From Bradyrhizobium amphicarpaeae (GTDB taxonomy: Bacteria; Pseudomonadota; Alphaproteobacteria; Rhizobiales; Xanthobacteraceae): DNA of 64,000 bases. Made by a program: the position numbers and the translations under genes. A model generated the notes under the pieces. That model worked only from the letters and a program-made list of their open reading frames with translations. It was not told where the DNA came from and searched no databases. The DNA is taken from assembly GCF_002266435.3 (NCBI RefSeq), contig NZ_CP029426.2, positions 5,176,001-5,240,000 of the forward strand, in the 5' to 3' direction. Below, in pieces: positions 44,270-53,213 of the stretch; position 1 is the stretch's first letter, and each line of letters begins with the position of its first letter.

Positions 44270-44626
44270 ATGCTTTCTCGCTGCGATCTCATCAAGGGCG
44301 CCGCGGTCGCGCTTCTTACCCTCTCGACACAAGGCGCATGGGCGCAGGAGACCAAGATGAACCTGTTCAAGATCGTCACCATCAAGGACGAAATCGTCGT
44401 CGGTTTGTCGGCGGAGGAGCTTCAGGCGCTCGGCGGCAATGATGCGAGCGCGGTTGCGCACGCGCTGGCGCAGAAGGGCGATCTCACGGTCTGGCAATAT
44501 AACGTGCATCGCGGCTCGAACGGTGAGTTGCAGCAGGCGCCGACCGCCAGAATCGGGCTCCTGGCCAACGCCTCGCTCCGCGTCGAGCCTTATACGACAC
44601 CTTACCAGATTGTGCCGCATCCGTGA
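44270..44626 (+). CDS. Conserved periplasmic protein, hypothetical
   Basis: 118 residues. Signal peptide (GAAVALLTLSTQGAWAQ), then IVTIKDEIVVGLSAEELQAL and VWQYNVHRGSNGELQQAPTA. Recalled as conserved in Bradyrhizobium; the role is unknown. The start is fixed by the signal peptide. Confidence 0.65.
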   Translation: MLSRCDLIKGAAVALLTLSTQGAWAQETKMNLFKIVTIKDEIVVGLSAEELQALGGNDASAVAHALAQKGDLTVWQYNVHRGSNGELQQAPTARIGLLANASLRVEPYTTPYQIVPHP

Positions 44627-44672
44627 GCGGCAGACTGGCACGCCCGCGGCCAGGACCGCAGGCGCGCCGTTG

Positions 44673-45275
44673 TCATCTGCGCCGCCCTGCGCGCGGTGTC
44701 CCCGTTTCCGTCGCAAAGCCGTAGATCAACGCCAGCCGGTCCAGGCACTCGCGAAAGCGTCGCGCGAAATAGTCGTTCCAGCGCTGGGTACGGACGGCAC
44801 GACGCTGCCCGATCTGATCCATGGTCAGGCCCAGCACCAGCACGTCATGCACCAGCGCCGCGCCGTCGGTGCCGAGTTCGCGCTCGATCTGGTTCAGCCG
44901 CAGCACCGCCTGTCGCTGGCTCTCGGTGACCGGCTCGCGCGTGCGCGCGCCATCGACATGTTCGCGGGTCGGGTCCATCGCCTGGGGACCCCGCTCCGCT
45001 CTCTCCCAATCGTTCTGGAAGGCGCGCCCGCCGAGGTATTGCGCCTCGTCGATCTGGTGGTGTGCGTGCAGCCGTCCCAGTGGATCGCCACGGATCGACC
45101 GGATCGCCACGATCTTCTCGCCAGCATCGAGCGCCAGCGGATTGTCGACCTCGACCTCCGCCACTTCGGCATTGAACGGTACGTCGCGGGACCGCCTGTC
45201 GTATATCTGCGCCAATTTGTAGGACTTGTTGCGTCGGGCACGAGCCACCTGGATACTCCTTGCGAAATTGACCAT
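44673..45275 (-). CDS. DUF6456-like protein
   Basis: 200 residues. The segment DPLGRLHAHHQIDEAQYLGG, then a helical C-terminus (LVHDVLVLGLTMDQIGQRR, FRECLDRLALIYGF), follows the pattern of DUF6456, a domain of alphaproteobacterial regulators. The usual N-terminal helix-turn-helix is absent or diverged. It lies 15 bp downstream of gcrA on the same strand, so probably co-transcribed. Confidence 0.6.
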   Translation of the reverse strand: MVNFARSIQVARARRNKSYKLAQIYDRRSRDVPFNAEVAEVEVDNPLALDAGEKIVAIRSIRGDPLGRLHAHHQIDEAQYLGGRAFQNDWERAERGPQAMDPTREHVDGARTREPVTESQRQAVLRLNQIERELGTDGAALVHDVLVLGLTMDQIGQRRAVRTQRWNDYFARRFRECLDRLALIYGFATETGTPRAGRRR

Positions 45276-45290
45276 GGAAAGGCTGAGAGT

Positions 45291-45821
45291 TCAGGCCGCG
45301 ACGACCAGCTTCAGCACGATGGGACCGGGGATACGGGCGGACGCAGCCCCGGAGCGACGCGTCAGGCCCGCATGCGGCGCGCAATAGCTGGAGCCCGGCT
45401 GGCGCGGATGGCCGCAGAAGGCGATCTCCTCCCCCTCCTTGTCGCCGCCATAGGGATAGCGGCAGTCGGCCGGCTCGAGTTCGACCAGTTGGATCAAACG
45501 CGGCTGGACGCCGACGCAGCGCAGCTTCAGCCGCGCCGCAGGCTTCATTGCGGACTTCGGCGGCACGTTCAGGTTCGGGTGCACCGCTCGGCGCGGCGAA
45601 ACCGGAGCCTCACCCGGCAAGTATGGCGCGACTGATGGGCTGACGATCCATTCCGGAATGACGAGCCCGAGCCGCTTGGCGCGGCCGATCACCGCATTGC
45701 GCGTGTAAGCCGTTCCAAACTTTGCGTTAATCTGCCTTCCGATCTCCGCATAAGACATGCCCTTGAGAAAATAGTCGCGAAGCGCGTCGGAGTGCTCCGA
45801 CGGCCAATGGCCCGGTTCCAT
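45291..45821 (-). CDS. gcrA: GcrA-family cell-cycle regulator
   Basis: About 176 residues from the ATG at 45821; 29 upstream codons look unreal. The N-terminal GcrA motif is HWPSEHSDALRDYFLKGMSY, AEIGRQINAKFGTAYTRNAV and IGRAKRLGL. The C-terminus has PADCRYPYGG and FCGHPRQPGSSYCAPHAGL. GcrA binds sigma-70 and methylated promoters to drive cell-cycle genes. It is shorter and more divergent in the middle than core GcrA, so it may be a paralogue. Confidence 0.78.
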   Translation of the reverse strand: MEPGHWPSEHSDALRDYFLKGMSYAEIGRQINAKFGTAYTRNAVIGRAKRLGLVIPEWIVSPSVAPYLPGEAPVSPRRAVHPNLNVPPKSAMKPAARLKLRCVGVQPRLIQLVELEPADCRYPYGGDKEGEEIAFCGHPRQPGSSYCAPHAGLTRRSGAASARIPGPIVLKLVVAA

Positions 45822-45983
45822 GCTGCTGTCCTGTGATGCGTCCCTCCGATCGCACGACCAGGGGCGAAACAGACATTCCGGTATTCCGAAGCCAAAGTCA
45901 AGCAACAATTCTGATATTCATAATTGCAATAATTCCGAATTTTGGATTACAAGAGCGGGCGATGGGTAATCGAGGGAATCACC

Positions 45984-46592
45984 ATGTTGGACGTTGCAAT
46001 GATCGAGCGGGGCCTGGAGAAGACGGGCAAGAGCAAGGGCGGCCTCGCGGCGGCCATGGGCGTGCGGCCCGGCGCGGTCTCGGAGATCCTGGGCGGCGAG
46101 CGTCTGGTGAAGGCCTCGGAAATCGTTCCGATCATGGAATATCTCGAGCTCAATCTCGCGCCGATCATGGGGCGCGTCGGCGCCGGCGCCATGATCGAGC
46201 CGGATTACGAGCAGGTCCCCCCGGAAGGTCTCGGCGACATCACGCTGCCCTTCCCGATCATGGAAGAGACCGTCGCCTTCGAGATCGTGGGCGATTCGAT
46301 GCTGCCCAAATACGAGAGCGGCGACGTGATCGTGGTCTACAAGGACCAGCGCCATCCGCTTTCCTCCTTCTACGGCGAAGAGGCCGTAGTCCGGCTCAAG
46401 ACCGGCGAGCGCTATTTGAAGACGATCGAGCGGGGGAAAAGCCCGTCCGTCGTCAATCTCACCAGCTTCAATGCCAAGCCGATCGTCGGTGTCAAGCTCG
46501 AGTGGGTGGGTGAGATCTGCCTGTCCATGCCAAAGGGCCAGCTCGAGCGGATGCGCGCCAAGTCGGCGCGCCCCCGCAAGAAGGGCAAGTAA
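45984..46592 (+). CDS. S24-family (LexA/CI-like) transcriptional repressor
   Basis: 202 residues from the ATG at 45984 (14 upstream codons are dubious). Helix-turn-helix about 10-55 (LEKTGKSKGGLAAAMGVRPG), a candidate self-cleavage Ala-Gly at 67-68 (GRVGAGAM), catalytic Ser105 in EIVGDSMLPKY and Lys139 in VVRLKTGERY. Should cleave itself during SOS, like phage repressors. It diverges from gcrA, sharing a 162-bp AT-rich region. Confidence 0.88.
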   Translation: MLDVAMIERGLEKTGKSKGGLAAAMGVRPGAVSEILGGERLVKASEIVPIMEYLELNLAPIMGRVGAGAMIEPDYEQVPPEGLGDITLPFPIMEETVAFEIVGDSMLPKYESGDVIVVYKDQRHPLSSFYGEEAVVRLKTGERYLKTIERGKSPSVVNLTSFNAKPIVGVKLEWVGEICLSMPKGQLERMRAKSARPRKKGK

Positions 46593-46643
46593 GGCTTCGC
46601 ACGGCCAGCTATTTCGCTTTTTTAGAATCTGCGCTTGACTTAC

Positions 46644-46658
46644 TTCCGTTTTTCGGAA
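46644..46658 (+). promoter_or_regulatory. Palindrome TTCCG-N5-CGGAA, candidate operator
   Basis: Perfect 5-bp arms around TTTTT, 46 bp before the start of the gene at 46705. TTCCGAA-type half sites also occur at about 45881-45897 and 45932-45948 in the region shared by gcrA and the S24 gene. A site for the S24 repressor is a reasonable guess. Confidence 0.45.
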
Positions 46659-46704
46659 ATAATCTGCCGCGCATCCGCAACAGGGGCGCGGCAGAGCCAT
46701 TTTG

Positions 46705-46980
46705 ATGCAGTATTTCGTCGTGATGATCGACTATGGACGGCAGGGCCGCGAGGCGGTCGTCGACCCCGAAATCACGAGGCGCGAGGTCATCTCGCGCATC
46801 GCCTCGGGCGAATACCGGAATGTCTCGTTCATCCACGAGATCGCCGGAAGTTCGGTCGAGGACGTCACCGAGGCGATCCTGACCGAGGCCGCCCTGCCCC
46901 AGATCCCGCCCGAGGATATCGACCTGCAGGCAATTCGCCTCGATCACGCCCACGATCTGCGCAAACACGAACGGACGTGA
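46705..46980 (+). CDS. Conserved hypothetical protein
   Basis: 91 residues from the ATG at 46705. QYFVVMIDYGRQGREAVVDP, then SRIASGEYRNVSFIHEIAG and VEDVTEAILTEAAL. Family present in Bradyrhizobium; role unknown. Follows the S24 gene by 112 bp with its own palindromic element. Confidence 0.65.
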   Translation: MQYFVVMIDYGRQGREAVVDPEITRREVISRIASGEYRNVSFIHEIAGSSVEDVTEAILTEAALPQIPPEDIDLQAIRLDHAHDLRKHERT

Positions 46981-47021
46981 CGCAGGCCCGTAGGGAGCCT
47001 GCGTCACCGTCCGGCCGGACA

Positions 47022-47996
47022 TCACACCAGAAGCACGGTCGATCCCGTGGTCTTGCGGGCGGCGAGATCAGCATGCGCCTTGGCCGCGTCCTTCAACGGA
47101 TAGGTCTGGTGCACCTCGATCCTGACCGCGCCGGACTTGACGACGTCGAACAGTTCGTTCGCCATCGCCACCAGATTTTCGCGCTGGGCGGCGTAGGTGA
47201 ACAGCGTCGGCCGGGTGACGTAGAGCGAGCCCTTCTGCGCGAGCAGGCCGAGATTGAGCGGCTCGACCGCGCCGGAGGATTGGCCGAACAGCGCGGCAAC
47301 GCCGAGCGGAGCGAGGCAATCCAGCGATTTCAGGAACGTGTCCTTGCCGACGGAATCGTAGACCACGGGGACCTTCTTGCCGCCGGTGATCTCGTCGACC
47401 CGCTTCACGAAATCCTCGCGGGTATAGATGATGACGTGGTCGCAGCCGTGCGCCTTTGCAAGCTTCGCCTTCTCGTCGTTGCTGACGGTGCCGATCACGG
47501 TCGCGCCGAGGTACTTGGCCCACTGGCTCAGGATCAGACCAACCCCGCCCGCCGCGGCATGCAGCAGGATGGTATCGCCGGCCTTCACCCGATAGGTCTG
47601 CCGGATCAGATATTGCGTGGTGAGACCCTTCAGCATCATCGCCGCCGCGGTCCTGTCGTCGACGCCGTCAGGCAGCTTCAGCAGGCGGTCCGCAGGGATC
47701 ACGCGCGCCTCGGAATAGGCACCGAGCGGCGAGGCGCCATAAGCGACGCGATCGCCCGGCTTCAGATCGGTGACACCGGGCCCGACTTCCTCGACGATCC
47801 CGGCCGCCTCGCTGCCGAGCCCGCTCGGCAGTTGCGCCGGATACAGGCCGGAGCGGTTGTAGATGTCGACGAAGTTGAGACCAACGGCGGTGTGGCGGAT
47901 GCGTGCCTCGCCTGGTCCGGGCTTGCCGACGCTGACCTCCTCCCAGACCAGGACTTCCGGGCCACCGGTCTTGTGAAAACGAATGGCATGAGTCAT
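47022..47996 (-). CDS. NADPH:quinone oxidoreductase (QOR1 type)
   Basis: 324 residues from the ATG at 47996; the frame extends to 48281 but is not protein-like there. MDR fold without zinc: FHKTGGPEVLVWEEV, GLNFVDIYNRSGLYP, GSEAAGIVEEVGPGV, and Rossmann motif LHAAAGGVGLILSQWAKYLG. Reduces quinones by NADPH, probably in detoxification. Monocistronic. Confidence 0.92.
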   Translation of the reverse strand: MTHAIRFHKTGGPEVLVWEEVSVGKPGPGEARIRHTAVGLNFVDIYNRSGLYPAQLPSGLGSEAAGIVEEVGPGVTDLKPGDRVAYGASPLGAYSEARVIPADRLLKLPDGVDDRTAAAMMLKGLTTQYLIRQTYRVKAGDTILLHAAAGGVGLILSQWAKYLGATVIGTVSNDEKAKLAKAHGCDHVIIYTREDFVKRVDEITGGKKVPVVYDSVGKDTFLKSLDCLAPLGVAALFGQSSGAVEPLNLGLLAQKGSLYVTRPTLFTYAAQRENLVAMANELFDVVKSGAVRIEVHQTYPLKDAAKAHADLAARKTTGSTVLLV

Positions 47997-48220
47997 GGGC
48001 GTTGCTCCCTTATCGTTGGTTGAGGATCCGAAAAACCGGATTGGCCGCAGAAATAGGCATTCGGTCCGCCCGTTACAGTACAGACACGTAACAAGAATGT
48101 CACAGCGCGCGACAAACGTCTCCCGTTCGATCTCCGTTCGAAAGAGTTGATGACGCGCCTGGAGCGACCGGCAGTAGCTTCTGCGCGGGGTTTGGTGGTC
48201 GCCTGCGAAGGAGAACCGAG

Positions 48221-48421
48221 ATGCCAGCTTATGTACAGCATCATCAGGATATCGAGATCGCGCCTGTGAATTGCCCGACATGCATGGGGTTCCAACCGAT
48301 GTATGTACGCGAGGTCGAACCGCATTGGAGCCTCGCCAGGATCGACTTCGTCTATGAATGCGCCGATTGCGGCGCCGAGGTCAGACAGACGATCCGCAAG
48401 CCGGAGTTGCTGCGGCACTGA
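48221..48421 (+). CDS. Small zinc-ribbon protein
   Basis: 66 residues, ATG after GGAGAACCGAG. CPTCMGFQPMYVREVEPHW and YECADCGAEVRQTI give two CxxC pairs. Common in Bradyrhizobium; function unknown. Confidence 0.7.
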   Translation: MPAYVQHHQDIEIAPVNCPTCMGFQPMYVREVEPHWSLARIDFVYECADCGAEVRQTIRKPELLRH

Positions 48422-48583
48422 TCCCGCGCACGGCGAGCCGCGCAAATATCCGCGCCGAGACGTATTGCGTCGAACGGAAAAAGCGTGGTCCGTGCGGGTC
48501 TGATGCCTCCCAAACGAGGCTTGTTCTTTGCCGGGAACGCAGGCAGAACAAGCCTCAAGCAAGACCTTTGGGAGCGCCCTTTC

Positions 48584-49531
48584 GTGGCTGATCAGAAGGC
48601 CTCGACCTCGATCGAGGCAGTGCAGAGCGGCCTCGCCGCGCAGGGCTATATCGCGAGCCGGCAGATCGCAACGGCCGTTTATTTGTCGCAACAGATCGAG
48701 AAGCCGATCCTGGTCGAGGGCCCCGCGGGCGTCGGCAAGACCGAGCTTGCCAAGGCGATCGCGGCCTGGCGCGGCATGAAGATGATCCGCCTGCAATGCT
48801 ACGAGGGTCTCGACGAGGCCAAGGCGCTCTACGAGTGGAAATACGCCAAGCAGCTTCTCTACACGCAGATCCTCAAGGACAAGCTCGGCGAAGTCCTCGG
48901 CGGCGCGCAGACGCTGCATGCCGCGCTCGAACAGCTCCACGATTTCGGCGACGTGTTCTTCTCCAAGGAATTCGTCGAGCCGCGCCCCCTGCTTCAGGCG
49001 CTGGAGCAGCCGGGCGGCTGCGTGCTGCTGATCGACGAGATCGACAAGTCGGACGCCGAATTCGAATCGCTGCTGCTGGAGATTCTCTCTGATTTCCAGG
49101 TCACGATCCCCGAGCTCGGCACCATCTCCGCAATCACGCCGCCGACGGTGATCCTCACCTCCAACAGCGAACGCGACCTCGGTGATGCCCTGAAGCGTCG
49201 CTGCCTGCATCTGCATATCGGCTTCCCCGAGCAGCGGCTCGAGGAGCGCATCGTCGAGAGCCGGGTGCCCGGCATCTCGCAGGCGCTGCGCCGGCAGATG
49301 GTCGGCTTCATCCACGAAATCCGTTCGCTGGATCTGAAGAAGCTGCCCTCGGTCAGCGAGACCATCGACTGGGCACGCGTGCTGGTGCTGCTCCAGGCCA
49401 CGGAGCTCGACACCGAGATGGTCAAGGACACGCTCAACGTGCTCCTGAAATACGAAGCCGACATCGAGGCTGCATCGCCGCAGGTGACGACCTTCATTGC
49501 CAAGGCGGCCCGGTCGAACGTCTTCGGTTGA
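48584..49531 (+). CDS. MoxR-family AAA+ ATPase
   Basis: About 315 residues from a GTG at 48584; earlier ATGs give non-protein-like leaders. Walker A LVEGPAGVGKTELAKAIAAW, Walker B CVLLIDEIDKSD, sensor 1 VILTSNSERDL, arginine finger region KRRCLHLHIGFPE. MoxR ATPases act as chaperones with VWA proteins; here the VWA gene follows at once with overlap. Confidence 0.9.
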   Translation: MADQKASTSIEAVQSGLAAQGYIASRQIATAVYLSQQIEKPILVEGPAGVGKTELAKAIAAWRGMKMIRLQCYEGLDEAKALYEWKYAKQLLYTQILKDKLGEVLGGAQTLHAALEQLHDFGDVFFSKEFVEPRPLLQALEQPGGCVLLIDEIDKSDAEFESLLLEILSDFQVTIPELGTISAITPPTVILTSNSERDLGDALKRRCLHLHIGFPEQRLEERIVESRVPGISQALRRQMVGFIHEIRSLDLKKLPSVSETIDWARVLVLLQATELDTEMVKDTLNVLLKYEADIEAASPQVTTFIAKAARSNVFG

Positions 49532-50916
49532 CGCCGATGCGCGAGAATCTCCATCGTTTCTTTCGGGCGGCCCGCGGCGCCGGCGTTCACGTTTCGCCTG
49601 CCGAAAGCATCGATGCGATGCGCGCGGTCGCGCAGGTCGGCATCTCCGACCGCGCTGTCCTGCGCGATGCACTGCTCCTGACGCTTGCCAAATCGCAGGA
49701 CGAGAAGCTCGCGCTCGGCGACTGCTTTGACCTGTTCTTCAGCCAGCCGGAGCCGCGGCAGGATCAGACCGAATCCGACAGCGAGGAGAACGCCTCGCAG
49801 GATCCGGATCAGTCGCCCTCCTCCGGCTCGGCCAGCGAAGCGGGCGAAGGCCAGCCTCCCGAGGGCTTGGGCCCGCTCGCGCAAATGCTGCTGTCGCAGG
49901 ACCGCAACGCAATCGCTGCCGCCATCGCCGGCGCCTCCGGTGCCGCGTCCCTGTCGGACATTCGCTATTCCACCCAGCGCGGGATCTTTTCCAGCCGCAT
50001 CCTCGATGCCATGGGCCTCCAGCGCCTGCGCGACGATCTCGACGCGCTGACCGCGACCAACCCGGCTCTCGCCGAACGTCTGCGCGCCGCGCTCGACGCC
50101 TTGCGCGAAGCCGTGCGCGACACCGTCTCGCAGGGGCTTGCGCTCTACGCCCGTGAGGAAGCCGAAAACCTCCGCAACGAGATCCTGCGCAACGCGCCGC
50201 TCGCGCGCATCGAGCGGCGCCAGGTCGCAGAGATGCGCGCCCTGATCCGCCAGATCGCGCGCCGCCTGCGCGAGCGCTATTCGAAGCCGCGCAAGCGCCA
50301 GCGCCGCGGTCATCTCGACGTCCGCCGCACCCTGCGGCGCAATGCGGCCTGGGGCGGCGTACCGTTCCTCACCGCATGGAAGCGCAAGCATCGCGACCGG
50401 CCGAAGATCGTGGCGCTCTGCGACGTCTCCGGCTCGGTCGCGCAAGTCTCCGATTTCTTCCTGCTCCTGATCCACTCGCTGCACGAGGTGGTCGACGACG
50501 TCCGCTCCTTTGCCTTCTCCTCGCACATGATCGAGGTCAGCGAGATCCTGGAAAAGAAATCGCCGGAAGAGGCGATGGCCGAGATCATGTCCAAGGTCGG
50601 CTTCGGCTCGTCCGATTACGGTTCCTCGCTGGTCGATTTCGAGAAAGACTTCATGAGCACGCTGACTCCGCAGACCACGGTGATCGTGCTCGGCGATGCC
50701 CGCAGCAACAATCTCGATCCGCGCGCCGATATACTGCGCCGCATCTCCGAACGCTCGAAGCGACTGGTCTGGCTCAATCCCGAAGGACGGCTCGCCTGGG
50801 GCTTTGGCGATTCCGAGATGCCGCGCTATGCGACCTTCTGTACGGTCGTACGCCAATGCGCCACCGCGCAGCAACTCGAGCGCGCGGTGTCCGACATCGT
50901 GGCGACTTATCAGTAG
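49528..50916 (+). CDS. CoxE-like VWA-domain protein
   Basis: 462 residues; the TTG at 49528 overlaps the MoxR stop (TTGA) and an ATG is at 49537. The N-terminus is helical, then an acidic Ser/Glu-rich linker (about 75-110), then a basic helical part (RRLRERYSKPRKRQRRGHLD) and the VWA domain with MIDAS DVSGSV at about 295. Pairs with MoxR to insert metals or mature a complex; in CO dehydrogenase operons the pair is CoxD/CoxE. No cox genes are nearby, so the client is unknown. Confidence 0.88.
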   Translation: MTPMRENLHRFFRAARGAGVHVSPAESIDAMRAVAQVGISDRAVLRDALLLTLAKSQDEKLALGDCFDLFFSQPEPRQDQTESDSEENASQDPDQSPSSGSASEAGEGQPPEGLGPLAQMLLSQDRNAIAAAIAGASGAASLSDIRYSTQRGIFSSRILDAMGLQRLRDDLDALTATNPALAERLRAALDALREAVRDTVSQGLALYAREEAENLRNEILRNAPLARIERRQVAEMRALIRQIARRLRERYSKPRKRQRRGHLDVRRTLRRNAAWGGVPFLTAWKRKHRDRPKIVALCDVSGSVAQVSDFFLLLIHSLHEVVDDVRSFAFSSHMIEVSEILEKKSPEEAMAEIMSKVGFGSSDYGSSLVDFEKDFMSTLTPQTTVIVLGDARSNNLDPRADILRRISERSKRLVWLNPEGRLAWGFGDSEMPRYATFCTVVRQCATAQQLERAVSDIVATYQ

Positions 50917-50937
50917 GCGCTCTCAGCGCGGCCGGCG

Positions 50938-51120
50938 TCAGTTTCGCGCAAGCTCCGCTTGGCCTAAATTGCACTCTCGAAAGTGATAGGCAATTTCGTC
51001 GAGCGCGCGCTGCTCCCATTCCTCGGCTTGCGCGAGCCAGAAAATCCGGCGATCGAAATCGAGCGCCGCACGCTCCCGGCACAGGGATTCCTGACTGCGA
51101 ATTTCGACCAGCCTGTTCAT
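50938..51120 (-). CDS. Small conserved helical protein
   Basis: 60 residues from the ATG at 51120 with GGAG upstream. RLVEIRSQESLCRERAALDF, FWLAQAEEWEQRALDEIAYH. Short proteins with this pattern recur in Bradyrhizobium. Converges with the VWA gene. Confidence 0.6.
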   Translation of the reverse strand: MNRLVEIRSQESLCRERAALDFDRRIFWLAQAEEWEQRALDEIAYHFRECNLGQAELARN

Positions 51121-51457
51121 GCACTCCACTCCTGCAGCGTGAAGTCATTCCCCGGGAATCATCGTAACAGAGTCCTCAACCTTTCGCCTCACGATTTCTA
51201 TGCATATTGCGACGCAGAATGGGACAGCAGCGCTTCCCATGCATCGCAGCAACATCAAGCCGACATCATCAATATGTGATCGAAGCTTGGGACGATATTC
51301 GCAATCCAGCGATCTTTACTCTTGTGGCGCAACGAAGTGCGGCAATTCGTGAAGAGACGTTCTAAACAGCAAACCGAATTCCCGACTCATTGTCGTCGCA
51401 TGGTCTTCACGCAGCGCCGCTAACAGAGGCGCAAACGGCACTATCGCTTGAGGCAAC
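51121..51457. other. Intergenic stretch, no gene seen
   Basis: AT-richer than surroundings; only short frames (e.g. minus 51316-51522) without support. Confidence 0.4.
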
Positions 51458-51679
51458 ATGAGCAACGACATCGACTTCGATCTTTCGCCGGACCAATGGG
51501 AAGCCCTGCGCACGCTTCGCAATCCGGTGTCGAGCGGTCGCCTCTCGAAGGCCTATCTCGTCGAAAGCCTCGTCAAGCTCGGCCTCGTTGTCGTCAATGA
51601 TGGCGTCCCCGTGATGACGCCTACGGGACGCAAGGCACTCGTGCGCGGATCATGCCGGCTGCTGGATCTTGCGGCATGA
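51458..51679 (+). CDS. Small conserved protein, possible winged-helix
   Basis: 73 residues. LSPDQWEALRTLRNPVSSGR, AYLVESLVKLGLVVVNDGVP, VMTPTGRKALVRG: a helix-helix-wing pattern like MarR/ArsR wings. Role unknown. Confidence 0.6.
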   Translation: MSNDIDFDLSPDQWEALRTLRNPVSSGRLSKAYLVESLVKLGLVVVNDGVPVMTPTGRKALVRGSCRLLDLAA

Positions 51680-51824
51680 CGATGCCGTTCGTTTCGGCGA
51701 AGGCATAACGACTGACGGGTGGGCCCCGCGCTCCGAACGGGGGACGACGCAAGAGGCGTCGCGTCGCCCCCGCGATACCAGAGTGACGTCCAGCGCCACT
51801 TTCCGGGGTACCCCGCGTCAATCT

Positions 51825-51839
51825 GGCACGGTTGTTGCT
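51825..51839 (+). promoter_or_regulatory. Sigma-54 promoter of dctA
   Basis: TGGCACGGTTGTTGC is an exact TGGCAC-N5-TTGC -24/-12 element, 42 bp before the dctA start. A CGGGGTACCCCG palindrome lies about 10 bp upstream (51804-51815). Rhizobial dctA genes are known to be driven by RpoN with DctD. Confidence 0.85.
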
Positions 51840-51881
51840 CCGATTTGACGTCCAAGTCGCGTCGAATCGGGGGAATCCACC

Positions 51882-53201
51882 ATGTCGACCATCGCAGCGG
51901 CGCCCGCCGCCGAGCCGAAGCCGCTCTATACCTCGCTGTTCGTCCAGGTCATGGCCGCCCTTGTGCTTGGCGTCATCCTCGGGATGGCCGTGCCGGATTT
52001 TGCGATCGGGCTCAAGATCCTCAGCGACGCCTTCCTGAAGCTGATTTCGATGATCGTGGCACCGATCGTGTTCTGCGTCGTCGTGCACGGGATTGCCGGT
52101 GCCGGCGACCTCAAGAAGGTCGGCCGGGTCGGCGTCAAGGCGCTGGTCTATTTCGAGGTCATGACGACCGTGGCCCTCGTCGTCGGCCTGTTGCTCGCCT
52201 ACCTCTTCGGCCCCGGCCACGGAATGAACATCGATCCCTCGACGCTAGATGCCAAGGCGCTCAACACCTACGCCGACAACGCCCACAAGCTGTCAGGCGG
52301 CGGCATCGGCGCCTTCCTGATGAACGTGATCCCGACCACCTCCTTCGATGCGCTGTCGCGCAACGACGTGCTCCAGGTGCTGTTCTTCGCGGTCCTGTTC
52401 GGCGTCGGCCTCGCGCTCGTCGGCGGCGAGAAGGGCAAGCTCGTCACCAGCATGATCGATGCCGCCTCGACCGTGCTGTTCCGCGTCATGGGCCTGATTG
52501 TTCGCGTCGCACCACTCGGCGTGCTCGGCGCGGTCGCCTACACTGTCGGCAAATACGGCGTCGGCTCGCTCAAGCAGCTCGTCTCGCTGGTAGCGCTGTT
52601 CTACGTCTCGGTCGGCATCTTCGTGCTGGGCGTGCTCGGCGGGGTGATGGCGCTCGTCGGAATCAACATCCTCAAATTCCTCGCCTACCTGCGGGAAGAG
52701 CTGACCATCGTGCTCGCGACCGCCTCCTCCGATGCCGTGCTGCCGCAGATCATGAAGAAGCTGGAGCGGATGGGCGTGAAGGATTCCGTGGTCGGTCTCG
52801 TGATTCCGACCGGCTATTCCTTCAACCTCGACGCCTTCTCGATCTACCTGACGCTCGCTGTCGTCTTCATCGCACAGGCGACCAACACGCCGCTGTCCTT
52901 CGGCGACCTCCTGCTGGTTCTCGGCGTCTCCCTGATCACCTCCAAAGGCGCACATGGCGTGCCGGGCTCGGCCATCGTGATCCTGGCCGCGACACTCAAT
53001 GCGGTGCCCAGCATTCCCGCGATCGGGCTCGTGCTGGTGTTGTCGGTCGACTGGTTCATCGGCATGGCCCGCGCGCTCGGCAACCTCGTCGGCAACTGCG
53101 TCGCGACCGTCGTGGTCGCGGCCTGGGAAGGCGATCTCGACCGCGCCAAGGCGGCCCAGGTGCTGGAGGGTGGCGAACTGGTGGACGTCACGGCGGGATA
53201 G
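51882..53201 (+). CDS. dctA: C4-dicarboxylate transport protein DctA
   Basis: Proton- or sodium-coupled uptake of succinate, malate and fumarate, needed by bacteroids. 439 residues, inner-membrane, glutamate-transporter fold: DAFLKLISMIVAPIVFCVVV, IPTTSFDALSRNDVLQVLFF, the serine-rich hairpin ATASSDAVLPQIMKKLERMG, IPTGYSFNLDAFSIYLTL and the GVPGSA element. ATG at 51882. No dctB/dctD adjacent, unlike in Rhizobium and Sinorhizobium. Sigma-54 promoter present. Confidence 0.94.
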   Translation: MSTIAAAPAAEPKPLYTSLFVQVMAALVLGVILGMAVPDFAIGLKILSDAFLKLISMIVAPIVFCVVVHGIAGAGDLKKVGRVGVKALVYFEVMTTVALVVGLLLAYLFGPGHGMNIDPSTLDAKALNTYADNAHKLSGGGIGAFLMNVIPTTSFDALSRNDVLQVLFFAVLFGVGLALVGGEKGKLVTSMIDAASTVLFRVMGLIVRVAPLGVLGAVAYTVGKYGVGSLKQLVSLVALFYVSVGIFVLGVLGGVMALVGINILKFLAYLREELTIVLATASSDAVLPQIMKKLERMGVKDSVVGLVIPTGYSFNLDAFSIYLTLAVVFIAQATNTPLSFGDLLLVLGVSLITSKGAHGVPGSAIVILAATLNAVPSIPAIGLVLVLSVDWFIGMARALGNLVGNCVATVVVAAWEGDLDRAKAAQVLEGGELVDVTAG

Positions 53202-53213
53202 CGCCCCGGCGGA

